Positions 1-8,835 of a stretch of DNA of 22,833 nt are shown piece by piece. The notes beneath the pieces were generated by a model. The model saw nothing but the letters and a program-made list of their open reading frames with translations, searched no databases and was not told the DNA's origin. Within the stretch, counting starts at the first letter, position 1. Each line of letters opens with the position of its first letter. The DNA is from CAIWXH01 sp964555675. Lineage in GTDB: Bacteria; Chloroflexota; Chloroflexia; Chloroflexales; Chloroflexaceae. The position numbers and the translations under genes were made by a program. The stretch spans positions 1 to 22,833 of the forward strand of contig CAZKTU010000092.1 in the NCBI GenBank assembly GCA_964555675.1, in the 5' to 3' direction.

Positions 1-3000
1 CGCGCCACCCCGCGCTGGTCGGTCGCCGGGCAGGTGGCCGCCGCCGCCGCGTCGAGTGCCGGGCTGCCGGCCAGCAGCGCGTGGGTCAGGGTCGGCCCGC
101 CGTTGTCCGCCAGGGGCCCGAGCAGCGGGTCGACGCCGAACTGGTCGCCGGCTTCGGTGAGCACGCAGGTGCCGTCGCTCGCCAGGTTGCCGCCCTCCGA
201 GTTGATGCTCACCGGGCCGGGGCCGAAGAAGCCGCGGAAGCACTGGTCGCCGCTGTTGCCCGCCAGCACGCTGCCGAGCAGGCTGGCCTGGGCGCCGACC
301 GCCGTGAAGGTGCCGACGAAGATCCCGCCGGCGGTGCCGGCCGGCGAGCTGTTGTTCGCCACCGTGCTGTGGCTCAGGCGTAGCAGGCCGTCGGTGTGGA
401 AGACCGCGCCGCCGTGCCAGGCCGTGCTGGTGTTGCCGCTGAGCGTGCTGCTCTCGAGCTGGGCCTCGCCCAGGGTGCGCATGCCGCCGCCGACGTTGCC
501 GGCCGTGTTGCCCGTCACCAGGCTGCGCTCGAGGATGATCAGGCTGCCGGCGAAGCCGTAGATCCCGCCGCCGTCCGAGGCGATGGTGGTATTGTTGCGC
601 ACGGTGCTGTCGCGCAGGCTCAGCGTGGCGCCCCCGCCGACGTAGATGCCGCCGCCGCCCTGCCAGAACTGGAAGTCGCCGTTCGTGCTGCTACCCTCGA
701 CCGTGACCCGCTCGAGGCGGGCCTGGCCGTTGACGATCATCGCGCCGCCCAGCTGGAAGCCGTAGCCGTCGCTGATCACCAGGTCGCGCAGGGTGGCGGA
801 GGCGCCGCCCTCGACCACCATGATCCGCACCGCGTCGCCGCCGCTCAGGCGCAGGCCGGGGGCGCCCGCACCCTCGATGGTCACGTCGCCGGTCACGCTC
901 AGCTCAGAGCCCAGGTTGATCGTCTGGCCCGCCAGCGCCGGCGCGAAGCGCACCGTGCCGCCGCGGCAGACCTGACCCAGGGCCTCGCGCAGCGAGCCGG
1001 GGCCGCTGTCGGCCGCGCTGCTCACCGTCACCTCGTCGGGGCAGCTCAGCTTAAGCCGCAGCTGGTCGAGCAGCAGCGGGCCGTAGCCGCTCGAGGTCTC
1101 GAGCTCGAAGCCCCACACCTCGCTCAGGGTCAGGCCGTCGTTGGGCGCGCCGCGGGGCTGGTCGTCGCTGCGCGTGAAGGCGCTGAAGGGCAGGGTGACC
1201 TTGCGCCAGCCGGTGAAGTCGTCGCGCACCTCGGCCTCGAAGCGCTCGGCCGTGTCGCGGGCGCTGTAGACCCGCACGTAGTCGACCTGCATCGACTGGG
1301 GGAAGAAGGCGTCGGCGCCGACCGGGCCGCCGAAGTTGCCGCCGATCGCCACGTTGAGCAGCAGGAAGAAGGGGTGGTCGAAGACCCACTCGTTGGGCGC
1401 CACGCTGGCCGGGGTGGCCCGGTGGTACTCGATCCCGTCCACGTACCAGACGATCAGGTCGGGCTGCCACTCCATGGCATAGGTGTGGTAGGCCTCGGGC
1501 ACGGGTCCGGCAAAGCGGTAGATGCCACCGAAGCTCTCGCCGCCGCTGTAGCCGGGGCCGTGGATGGTGCCGAAGATCGTGTTCGGGTCGCGACCGACGA
1601 ACTCCATGATGTCGATCTCGCCGGTCTGGGGCCAGCTGACCTGGGCGATGTCGTTGCCCAGCGACCAGAAGGCCGGCCAGAAGCCCGCGCCGCCGGGCAC
1701 CTTGATGCGCGCCTCGACCCGGCCGTGGCCGAACTCGAACTTGTTCTGGGTCAGCAGGCGAGCCGAGGTGTACTTGCACGGGCCGTAGTAGCAGGTCAGA
1801 CCGCTGTCGGCGCCCTGCTCGCGCACGGTGATCAGCAGGTTGCCCTTGCCGTCGTGGGCGGCGTTCTGCGGGCTGTCGGTGTAGTACTGCAGCTCGCTAT
1901 TGCCCCAGCCGGGGTTGCTGTTGATCGTGCCGTCGCCGATCTCGTGCGTCCACGAGGTTGCGTCGGGCGGCGAGCCGGCGCGCCGGTTGAACTCGTCGCG
2001 CCAAGCCAGGCGCCAGGCGCTCGGGCCCAGGTCGGGGGCGCGGTTGTCGCGCAGGGTCAGCTCGAGCTCTTTGCCGGTGCCGCGGCCGTAGAGCCAGAAG
2101 CTCACGCCCTCGGCGCCGCTCCAGTCCTGCGCGTAGGCGAAGTCGCGGCTCAGCTCGATCTCGCCGTTGCCGGGGCGGGTCGCGCTGAGAATGCGCTCGT
2201 AGCCGCTCTGCCCGGGCAGGGCCAGGGCATCGCCGGGGGCCAACTCGCGGCTGCGCAGGCGCGCCGGCGCGTCGGCCTCGTACAGGTCGGGGGCCCGCTC
2301 GAAGTCGTCGATCAGGTTCGCGTCGAAGGTCTCATTCTCGCGGATGTCCACCCTAGCCGTGCGGGCGACACCCAGCTCGGCGCCGAGCGCATCGCTCAGG
2401 CTGACCAGGATCGACTCGGTGCCCTCCCACTTGCCGTCGTCGAGCGTGCTCACGCTGAAGCGCTGCTCGCGCACGCCGGGGGCGAAGGTGAGCGTGCCCG
2501 AGGTGGGCAGGTAGTCGCGGCCGGCCGTGGCCAGGCCGTCGGCGGTGGCGTAGCGCACCGTCACGGGGGCGTCATTGGCCTTGCTCAGCTTGACGCTGAA
2601 GGTGGCGCCGCGGCCCTCGGTGGCGTTCACGACGTTGCCGCCGAAGCCGACGGTCAGCGGGCGCACCGGCGCGGTGCCGTAGATCTCGACCTGGTCGAGG
2701 TACCAGGTGCGCGGCGTGCCGCCCGTGCTCAGGGCCCCGAAGGCCCAGCCGTGGACCTCGCTGAGCGTGAAGCCGTCGCTCGGGGCGCCGTTGCCGATCT
2801 CCTTGCGCGCGAAGCTGTCGAAGGGGAACTGCAGCTGCCGCCAGCCGGTAAAATCGTCCTTGAAGCTCACCGAGTAGCGCTCGGCGTCGTCGCGGGTCGA
2901 GCCGGCGCTGCGGTTGTCCAGCACGTCGAGGAAGAGGTCGGTGCCGCTGCCCTGGCCGTAGACCCAGAGCGAGAGCCCGAAGAAGGCGCTCCAGTCCTGG

Positions 3001-3341
3001 GTGACCCAGGTGTTGGCCGCGCCGTTCTCGAAGTTATGGATCACCACGCCGAAGGATTGGACATTCATGGTCGTCTCGAGCGCGCCGTTCGGGCTCGGGG
3101 CGCCGGGCCGCGCCGCGGGGGCCGCCTCGGTGCGGGCGAAGCTCACTGTCGAGCCGCCATCCTGGGCGTTGAACCAGCCGACGGGCACGCCGTTGCTGTC
3201 AGCGCCGGCGGCGAGCGGGGCCTCGAAGTCGTCTACGACCGGCAGGGTCGCGGCGAAGGCCGGGGTGGGCGTGGCCCCGAGCCCACTGGTGAGCAGGGCG
3301 GCGAGCAGCAGCAGAACCAGCCATGGTTTTCGGGCGAGCAT
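1..3341 (-). CDS. Secreted multidomain GH16 endo-beta-glucanase (laminarinase-like), 3' end outside window
   Basis: At least 1113 codons are open, with no stop before the window edge. The ATG at 3341 follows AAGGAA at good spacing. Layout: signal peptide about residues 1-30 (LLLL core, AFA/A cleavage); CBM11/CIA30-like module about 34-225; Calx-beta domain about 229-338; first part of a second CBM11-like module about 339-436; GH16 catalytic domain about 437-693; rest of that second module about 694-765; right-handed beta-helix of the SLREA / choice-of-anchor Q type from 767 to the edge. The GH16 signature GEIDIMEF is intact, giving nucleophile Glu575, Asp577 and acid/base Glu580. Family knowledge says such enzymes hydrolyse beta-1,3 (or mixed 1,3-1,4) glucans outside the cell. 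Neighbouring importer and phosphorylase genes support laminarin. The DQRGVAR segment at the edge is typical of the end of the beta-helix module, so the true C-terminus is probably close. Exact substrate is inferred. Confidence 0.9.
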   Translation of the reverse strand, partial: MLARKPWLVLLLLAALLTSGLGATPTPAFAATLPVVDDFEAPLAAGADSNGVPVGWFNAQDGGSTVSFARTEAAPAARPGAPSPNGALETTMNVQSFGVVIHNFENGAANTWVTQDWSAFFGLSLWVYGQGSGTDLFLDVLDNRSAGSTRDDAERYSVSFKDDFTGWRQLQFPFDSFARKEIGNGAPSDGFTLSEVHGWAFGALSTGGTPRTWYLDQVEIYGTAPVRPLTVGFGGNVVNATEGRGATFSVKLSKANDAPVTVRYATADGLATAGRDYLPTSGTLTFAPGVREQRFSVSTLDDGKWEGTESILVSLSDALGAELGVARTARVDIRENETFDANLIDDFERAPDLYEADAPARLRSRELAPGDALALPGQSGYERILSATRPGNGEIELSRDFAYAQDWSGAEGVSFWLYGRGTGKELELTLRDNRAPDLGPSAWRLAWRDEFNRRAGSPPDATSWTHEIGDGTINSNPGWGNSELQYYTDSPQNAAHDGKGNLLITVREQGADSGLTCYYGPCKYTSARLLTQNKFEFGHGRVEARIKVPGGAGFWPAFWSLGNDIAQVSWPQTGEIDIMEFVGRDPNTIFGTIHGPGYSGGESFGGIYRFAGPVPEAYHTYAMEWQPDLIVWYVDGIEYHRATPASVAPNEWVFDHPFFLLLNVAIGGNFGGPVGADAFFPQSMQVDYVRVYSARDTAERFEAEVRDDFTGWRKVTLPFSAFTRSDDQPRGAPNDGLTLSEVWGFELETSSGYGPLLLDQLRLKLSCPDEVTVSSAADSGPGSLREALGQVCRGGTVRFAPALAGQTINLGSELSVTGDVTIEGAGAPGLRLSGGDAVRIMVVEGGASATLRDLVISDGYGFQLGGAMIVNGQARLERVTVEGSSTNGDFQFWQGGGGIYVGGGATLSLRDSTVRNNTTIASDGGGIYGFAGSLIILERSLVTGNTAGNVGGGMRTLGEAQLESSTLSGNTSTAWHGGAVFHTDGLLRLSHSTVANNSSPAGTAGGIFVGTFTAVGAQASLLGSVLAGNSGDQCFRGFFGPGPVSINSEGGNLASDGTCVLTEAGDQFGVDPLLGPLADNGGPTLTHALLAGSPALDAAAAATCPATDQRGVA

Positions 3342-3485
3342 CGTTGCGTTTCCTTGCATGCGGGCTGATGGTCTAGCGACGGACGGTAGGCCCGGGACGG
3401 CCGGTGGGCGGCTTACAAGTTTCGGGCGCTGCGCGTTATCTCTACGTGTGACACTCCTCGGACTAATCGACGGCGGCTCGTGGCG

Positions 3486-6400
3486 TCAGGCCTCCAGGAA
3501 GACGGTGACGCTCTCGACCTGCCCGTCGCGCTCGAATATCTTCCGGCTGATCTGCTGGTCGAGGCAATCGCCGGCCTCGCTGCGCGTCGTGCCATCGGCA
3601 AAACGCACGCTGATCCGCGGCCCGGCGCCGCGCACATAGACCACCGGGATCTGGCAGAGGGTGAAGGCCAGAGCCCCGGGCGGCAAGCCCAGGCTGCGCC
3701 GCTCGCCCGCCAGATCGATATAGCTCAACGCCCCGGGGCCCGCGCTCCACTCGTCGGGATCGAGCAAGCGCGGACGGAAGGCGATGCGCCCACTGTGGAT
3801 TGTCACGCCCAGCTCGCCCAGGCGCGCCAGCAACTCCTCCTTCACCTGGCCGGTCATGCCAGGCTGCTGGGCGCCCCGGCCCTGAGGCGTGTGCGAGTAG
3901 GGATCGGTCGGAAAGGCGCCGTAGACGGCCGGTGACTTCTGGAAGCCGAGGCCGGCGCGCACCGAGCGGTAGGCCTCCGCCAGCCCGGCCAGCACCGCGG
4001 CCTCCGCGCCCGCCTCCAGCGCACTCAGGTAGACCTCTTGCACGGCGAGCAGCAGCTTGGCCACCATGTGCCAGTAGATGCTGCCCAGACCCTCGTAGGC
4101 GAAGAAGCTCCCCGAGCGGCCGGTGAACTCGGCGTGGCGGAAGACCTGCTCGAACAGGGCCTCGACCTGCGCGCCCTCGGCGTGGACGAGGGCCGCGAAG
4201 CGCTCGTCGCGCGCGAGATCGGCGAGGATGGCGCGCAGGTCGCGCAGGTTGCGGATGTCGCCGCCAAAGTGGTAGTCGCCGTCCACGTCGCGCGCCAGCA
4301 GCCGCCCGTCGCCCGCGGCCTCGAGGGCCGCCGGCAGGGCCAGCCCGCGCACATGCTCAGCGCCGAGCCGGTTCTTGGCGCGGAAGCCCGCCAGCTCGCG
4401 GTTCGGGTAGAGCATGTAGCTGTCCTGGTCGGCCCGGTACATGGCGCTCGCCCGCAGGGCACCCAGCAGGGCCAGGCTCTCTTCGGGGGCGAGCAGCCCT
4501 GACGAGAGGATAGCCACCTGACCTTCGAGCATCTCGGCCAGACGGCCCACGCCGGCCTGGCCCGGGGCCAGGCGCAGCAGGTTGTAGCTGTGATAGAGCC
4601 CGTCGTCGCGCCGGTTGGCCCGCAGGCTCTGCTCGACGTAGGCCAGGGCCAGATCGAGGGCCGCGACGGCCGTCGCTCGCTCGAGCGCCCGCCGCTCGCC
4701 GCTCAGGCCGACGCCGTACAGGCCCTGCCGGTAGCGCTCGCCCGCCGCCCCGAGCCGATCCATCAGCGCGCGGCGGCTCGTATCGTCGAAGCCGCCCTCA
4801 AGCCAGGGGCGGCCCGCCGCGAGCGCGCTATGCACCTCGTCGAGCAGCAGCCCCAGCTCGGCGGTGAGCGTAAGCTCGGCCGGGCCGCTCGCCAGCAGCC
4901 CCCGGCTGAAGACCAGGTAGCGCCGCAGGTAGGCCAGGGTCACCACCGAGAGCCCCTTGCCTACCAGGGCGTTGTTCGCGTCGTTCCACTCGGGGCGCTG
5001 GGTGTTCATCCAGATCCCGCCCTCGGGCACGAAGTTGACCAACTTGGCCAGGGCCAGCAGCAGCAGCTTCTCGGCCAGGCTGACGTGGACGACCTGCTCG
5101 TCGGCGTCCCAGAGCAGCTTGCCGTCGGCCCCGCGGGCGGCGACCCGCGCCACGATCGTGTGCTCGAGCTCCCAGTCGAAGACGATGCTGTCGGCGGGGT
5201 CGGCCAGCAGCTCGGCGTAGGGCTTGATCCGGTAGGGCACGTTGACGTGGCTGTAGCAGGGGCGGTCGAGCAGCTCGCCCAGACGCCCGGGCGCGAAGCG
5301 CTCGCCGGCCTCGAGCAGCTTGAGCAGATAGATAATCTGGTGGTCGCTCCAGTAGCCGATGTTCGCCCACGGGCTGCTGGGCTCGGGGACCTCCCACTCG
5401 ACGCCGCTGCGGGTGATCCGGTAGGGGTTGTAGCCGTCGGCCGTGGTGGCGCTCAGGAAGGTGGCCAGCATGCCCTCGAGGTAAGTCGGAAAGGCGTAGG
5501 CCAGCGGCTCCCAGTTCTGAAAGAGGTCGCGCCAGTTGCCCTGGTAGTCGAGCCGGCGGGCCCCGCCGGCGCCGCGCACATTGATGCTGAAGCGGTTCCA
5601 GGGGCGGCTCGGGTCGCCGTGACGCCGGCTGAAGGTCAGGGGCAGGTACTCGCGGCAGAGCCGCTCGAGGTCGGCGACCCCGCTGGCCGCGGCCAGGGCC
5701 CGCAGCTCGCCCACGCCGAGCTGCGGGGGCAGCGCGGCGAAGAACTCCTGGCGCTCGGCGAGCAGGCGCGGGCTGCGGACCGCCACGAAGGCCCGCAGAT
5801 CGGCGCTGTCGAGGGTGTAGCCGTTGGCGAAGATCCCCCCGCGCATGATATTGAAGAGCGTATTTGCGCCGTGATGCGCGCTGACCATGGGGTCGGCGCT
5901 CTGCTGCAGGCCGTCGGCGGCGGCGACCAGCCCCTCGAGGTCGGCCCGGCCGCGGGCCAGATCGGCGTCCAGCGCGGCGGCCAGCGCCAGCGGGTCGTCG
6001 CTCAGGGCGCGGGCCAGGGCCGCCACGGCCACAGCGTCCTGGGCCACATCGGCGACGATGCGCCAGGTCTGGGTCGCACCGGGCTCCAGCGCGAGCTCGG
6101 CGGCCAGCAGGAAGGCCCCGCGCCGGCCGCGCACATCGCGCTCGCCTCGCACCGGCTCGCCGCGGCGGAACGCGGCCACCTGAGCTGAGGAGAGCAGGGT
6201 CTCGGCCCCGTCGAGGCCGAGCTGCCAGGCCACCGTCGCGCGCAGCGCCTCGCTCGCCTCGGCCAGGTCGGTCAGGGTCGAGCTAAGGGCGAAGATCGCC
6301 AGGCCGCTCGGGTCGCGCTCGGCCCGCTTGTAGGCGTCGAGCAGGTTGCTGTAGCCGCCCTGCAGCGCGGTCGTCGCCCCGTGGGGCAGCAGGTTCTGCA

Positions 6401-6905
6401 GCCCATCGAGGAGCGCAACCGTGCAGGGCGCGCCGTCGAGCTCGCGCAGGCGGCAGGTGCGCACAAAGCCGAAGCGCGGGCTGCACTGCCAGGTCGCGCT
6501 GAAGGCCAGCCCCAGCTCGTGGTTGAGCTCCTCGAAGACCAGGGTCGTGCTCAGGCCGTCTTTGTACAGGTTGCGCTCGACGCGCGCCGTCCCGTCGGCC
6601 AGATCGCCGAAGGGCTCCCAGCGCGTGGTGCGGCCCGCCCGCGTCACGTGCAGAATGCTCAGGGGGCCGCTGTGGCGCTGGCTCTCGTAGAGCCGGTCGT
6701 CGGTCTCGTAGGGGAAGAGCGCCGTATCGGGGCTGACCCGGCCCGCGGTGAGCCCGCCGCTGCTGGTGACGAACATCCAGTGGTCGGCCGGGCTGACCAG
6801 CGTGACCAGGAAGGGAGCCAGGCGCCCCAGGTCGGCGATACGATAGAGGCGCTCGCCCTCAAGCTCGACGAAGCCGTCTTGCACGGCGTTGACATACGTG
6901 GTCAT
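3486..6905 (-). CDS. GH94-clan glycoside phosphorylase, probable beta-1,3-oligoglucan phosphorylase (GH149/GH161-like)
   Basis: A 1139-residue protein with no signal peptide or membrane segment, so cytoplasmic. Its size and segments such as HHGANTLFNIMRGG, RPEWNDANNALVG (W640, N641, D642) and GAQQPGMTGQVKEE resemble the large (alpha/alpha)6-barrel phosphorylases related to cellobiose phosphorylase, in particular the roughly 1100-residue beta-1,3-glucan phosphorylases. These enzymes cleave oligosaccharides with phosphate to give alpha-glucose 1-phosphate with inversion. In GH94 the matching motif is DWND; here it is EWND. The start ATG follows GGAG by nine bases. It lies 46 bp after the permease and 144 bp before the GH16 gene, which fits internal phosphorolysis of imported laminari-oligosaccharides. 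Assignment to GH149 versus GH161, and to beta-1,3 linkage, rests on recalled family features and context. A cellodextrin or beta-1,2-glucan specificity is possible. Confidence 0.75.
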   Translation of the reverse strand: MTTYVNAVQDGFVELEGERLYRIADLGRLAPFLVTLVSPADHWMFVTSSGGLTAGRVSPDTALFPYETDDRLYESQRHSGPLSILHVTRAGRTTRWEPFGDLADGTARVERNLYKDGLSTTLVFEELNHELGLAFSATWQCSPRFGFVRTCRLRELDGAPCTVALLDGLQNLLPHGATTALQGGYSNLLDAYKRAERDPSGLAIFALSSTLTDLAEASEALRATVAWQLGLDGAETLLSSAQVAAFRRGEPVRGERDVRGRRGAFLLAAELALEPGATQTWRIVADVAQDAVAVAALARALSDDPLALAAALDADLARGRADLEGLVAAADGLQQSADPMVSAHHGANTLFNIMRGGIFANGYTLDSADLRAFVAVRSPRLLAERQEFFAALPPQLGVGELRALAAASGVADLERLCREYLPLTFSRRHGDPSRPWNRFSINVRGAGGARRLDYQGNWRDLFQNWEPLAYAFPTYLEGMLATFLSATTADGYNPYRITRSGVEWEVPEPSSPWANIGYWSDHQIIYLLKLLEAGERFAPGRLGELLDRPCYSHVNVPYRIKPYAELLADPADSIVFDWELEHTIVARVAARGADGKLLWDADEQVVHVSLAEKLLLLALAKLVNFVPEGGIWMNTQRPEWNDANNALVGKGLSVVTLAYLRRYLVFSRGLLASGPAELTLTAELGLLLDEVHSALAAGRPWLEGGFDDTSRRALMDRLGAAGERYRQGLYGVGLSGERRALERATAVAALDLALAYVEQSLRANRRDDGLYHSYNLLRLAPGQAGVGRLAEMLEGQVAILSSGLLAPEESLALLGALRASAMYRADQDSYMLYPNRELAGFRAKNRLGAEHVRGLALPAALEAAGDGRLLARDVDGDYHFGGDIRNLRDLRAILADLARDERFAALVHAEGAQVEALFEQVFRHAEFTGRSGSFFAYEGLGSIYWHMVAKLLLAVQEVYLSALEAGAEAAVLAGLAEAYRSVRAGLGFQKSPAVYGAFPTDPYSHTPQGRGAQQPGMTGQVKEELLARLGELGVTIHSGRIAFRPRLLDPDEWSAGPGALSYIDLAGERRSLGLPPGALAFTLCQIPVVYVRGAGPRISVRFADGTTRSEAGDCLDQQISRKIFERDGQVESVTVFLEA

Positions 6906-6951
6906 CGCTTCTGCTCCAGAAGGCGCTCAGAGCGGCTGTGCTCAGCGCGCA

Positions 6952-7821
6952 TTATCCTTTGACGGCCCCCGCCGTCAGGCCCGAGACAATGTAGCGCTGC
7001 AGCACCAGGAACAGCACCAGCATCGGCAGGGTCATGATCAGCACGGCGGCCGCCAGCGTGGGCCAGTTGCTGCCGTACACGCCCTGAAAGACGATCATGC
7101 CGCGCGTGATCGGGTAGAAGTCCTTGTTAGTCAGATAGATCGTCGGCAGGATCAGCTCGTTCCAGATGCCGATCGCATGCAGCACGGCGACCGTAGCGAT
7201 CGCCGGCTGGATCAGCGGGAAGACGATCGAGGTGACAAAGCGGAAGTAGCCGCAGCCATCCATGGCCGCGGCCTCGTCGAGCTCTAGCGGGAGGGTCTTA
7301 ATATAGTTTACCAGAATTACGACCCCGATCGGGTTGACCAGGAAGAGCATGATGTAGCCGAGCGGGTTGTTGTATAGGCCGAGGTTCAGCATCAACTGGA
7401 ACTGCGGGATCAGCGCGACGGGCAGGAACAGCGCGATCACATAGAGCGTGAGCAGCAGGCCGCCGCCCCGGACATAGCCGCGCGAGATCGGGAAGGCCAC
7501 GAAGACGGCGCTGACGATATAGATCACCGTCGCCGAGATCGTATAGATCAGCGTATTGGTCATGTAGCGCAGAAAGTTCGCCTTATTCCAGGCCTCGACG
7601 AAGTTCTCGAAGTTGGGGCTCGCCGGGAGGGCGGTCGCGCTCTTCATGAACTCGGGCATGGTCTTCAGCGAAGTGATCACCAGCATGAGCAGCGGCCCGA
7701 GGTAGATGATCGCGAACAGCCCGAGCAGCACATAGGCGCCGACGCGCCCCCAGCTGATGCGCCTGAGCGGGGCCGGCTGCGAGCGGAGGCCGGCGTTCTC
7801 CGGAGTAGTGAGTGCGCTCAT
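6952..7821 (-). CDS. Carbohydrate ABC transporter permease, MalG type
   Basis: A 289-residue inner-membrane permease with about six hydrophobic segments, the first near residues 28-50. The cytoplasmic EAA loop that docks on the ATPase is clear at about 180-206 (LDEAAAMDGCGYFRF...FPLIQP). The protein ends in a hydrophobic helix plus VKG, as MalG/AraQ-type subunits do. The start is the ATG at 7821, whose ATGA overlaps the stop of the upstream permease, indicating translational coupling. The same frame stays open upstream to 8496, but that extension is only the shadow of the upstream gene. The protein pairs with the MalF-type subunit and the lipoprotein to import a sugar, probably a beta-glucan oligosaccharide judging from the enzymes downstream. 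Confidence 0.93.
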   Translation of the reverse strand: MSALTTPENAGLRSQPAPLRRISWGRVGAYVLLGLFAIIYLGPLLMLVITSLKTMPEFMKSATALPASPNFENFVEAWNKANFLRYMTNTLIYTISATVIYIVSAVFVAFPISRGYVRGGGLLLTLYVIALFLPVALIPQFQLMLNLGLYNNPLGYIMLFLVNPIGVVILVNYIKTLPLELDEAAAMDGCGYFRFVTSIVFPLIQPAIATVAVLHAIGIWNELILPTIYLTNKDFYPITRGMIVFQGVYGSNWPTLAAAVLIMTLPMLVLFLVLQRYIVSGLTAGAVKG

Positions 7822-8762
7822 CCCAGGATCCTCTTTTCTCTGCGCTGCAGGAAGTACTGCACCGGCAGGCCGATCACCAGCACCAGGCAGAACAGCACGA
7901 TCGAGGCGGCCGCGGCGTAGCCCTGGCGGAAGGCGCTCGTGACGCTGCCCGAGGTCTGGCCGAAGCCCTGGGCGAAGATCAGATAGCCCAGCACCTGGGT
8001 CCCGTTCCGATACCCCAGCAGCACGAGGAAGAGCTGCCAGGCCTGGAGCGAGCCGATGATATTCAGCAGCAGATTGGTGTTCACGCTCGGCGTCAGCAGG
8101 GGCCAGGTGACATTGCGAAAGACCTGCCAGCCGGTCGCACCATCGATCCGCGCCCCCTCGTAGAGGTCGCCGGGGATGGTCTGCAGGCCGGCGATGAAGA
8201 TCATCATCGTCACGCCCAGGTTGGCCCAGATCTGCACGAAGATCACCCAGGCGATCGCCTGGCTGGGCTGGCCGCCCAGAAACTCCGAGCGCATCCCGAA
8301 GAGCTCGAGCAGGCTCGCCAGCGGGCCGCCCAGGGGGTAGAGGAAGAGCGACCAGATCAGGCCCTGGATGACCGCGCCCAGGATGACCGGCATAAAGAAG
8401 ATCGTGCGGAAGACATTGACGCCCCTGAGGCGCTGGTTCACGAGCATGGCCAGCAGCAGGCCAAGCGAGAACTGGATGCTGGTCACGAAGAAGCAAAAGA
8501 TCAGCGTCCGCCCCAGGGCCGCGTAGTTATCCTGCGAGGCCTGGCCCAGGAAGAGAAATTCGCGGTAGTTCTCGAGCCCGATCCAGTTGATCGCCGTGCC
8601 CTGGATGCCGCTTGCGTCGGTGAACGAGTAGGCCCCGGTTGCGATCGCCGGCCCCAGCATAATCACCAGGTAGAGCAGAAAGCCGGGCAAGAGCAGCAGG
8701 TAGGGCGCCAGCCTGGCCCTGCCGCGCCCAAAATGGTAGTTCCTCACGCCATGCCTCCCCAT
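7818..8762 (-). CDS. Carbohydrate ABC transporter permease, MalF/UgpA type
   Basis: A 314-residue permease with about six membrane helices (first near 19-42) and an EAA loop at about 201-221 (YEGARIDGATGWQVF...WPLL). It forms the heterodimeric channel with the next gene, and its TGA stop overlaps that gene's ATG. The start is uncertain. The ATG at 8762 has AGGAG about 15 bases upstream, which is far. An in-frame GTG at 8747 (residue 6, VRNYHFG) has GGGGAGG six bases upstream and may be the real start, giving 309 residues. A strong hairpin lies between this gene and the solute-binding protein gene upstream. Confidence 0.93.
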   Translation of the reverse strand: MGRHGVRNYHFGRGRARLAPYLLLLPGFLLYLVIMLGPAIATGAYSFTDASGIQGTAINWIGLENYREFLFLGQASQDNYAALGRTLIFCFFVTSIQFSLGLLLAMLVNQRLRGVNVFRTIFFMPVILGAVIQGLIWSLFLYPLGGPLASLLELFGMRSEFLGGQPSQAIAWVIFVQIWANLGVTMMIFIAGLQTIPGDLYEGARIDGATGWQVFRNVTWPLLTPSVNTNLLLNIIGSLQAWQLFLVLLGYRNGTQVLGYLIFAQGFGQTSGSVTSAFRQGYAAAASIVLFCLVLVIGLPVQYFLQRREKRILG

Positions 8763-8800
8763 TGAAAATGGCCGCCACTCCTGTGTAGCGCGAGGGGTTC

Positions 8801-8825
8801 GCGGGGAGGGCCAGGCCCTCCCCGC
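8801..8825 (-). other. Intercistronic hairpin between binding-protein and permease genes
   Basis: A perfect 10-bp GC-only stem (GCGGGGAGGG / CCCTCCCCGC) with the 5-base loop CCAGG lies ten bases after the binding-protein stop. No T-run follows in the minus direction, so it is not a classical terminator. In many sugar ABC operons such a hairpin protects the upstream mRNA or partly attenuates transcription, giving more binding protein than permease. That role is inferred here. Confidence 0.6.
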
Positions 8826-8835
8826 GCCCTACAGA

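Noticed and set aside
396..3368. 990-codon open frame on the plus strand
   Set aside because: It is antisense to the GH16 gene. It is Ala/Gly/Arg/Val-rich with no recognisable domain, an expected shadow in GC-rich DNA.
3342..3485. Possible separate promoter or operator for the GH16 gene
   Set aside because: No convincing -35/-10 pair and no copy of the TGAAATCGATTTCA operator were found in this 144-bp gap, so the GH16 gene may be read from the operon promoter.
4590..6188. 532-codon plus-strand open frame
   Set aside because: Antisense shadow of the phosphorylase gene with low-complexity composition.
7822..8496. N-terminal extension of the MalG-type permease
   Set aside because: It overlaps the MalF-type gene in another frame; the ATGA overlap and a normal MalG N-terminus fix the start at 7821.
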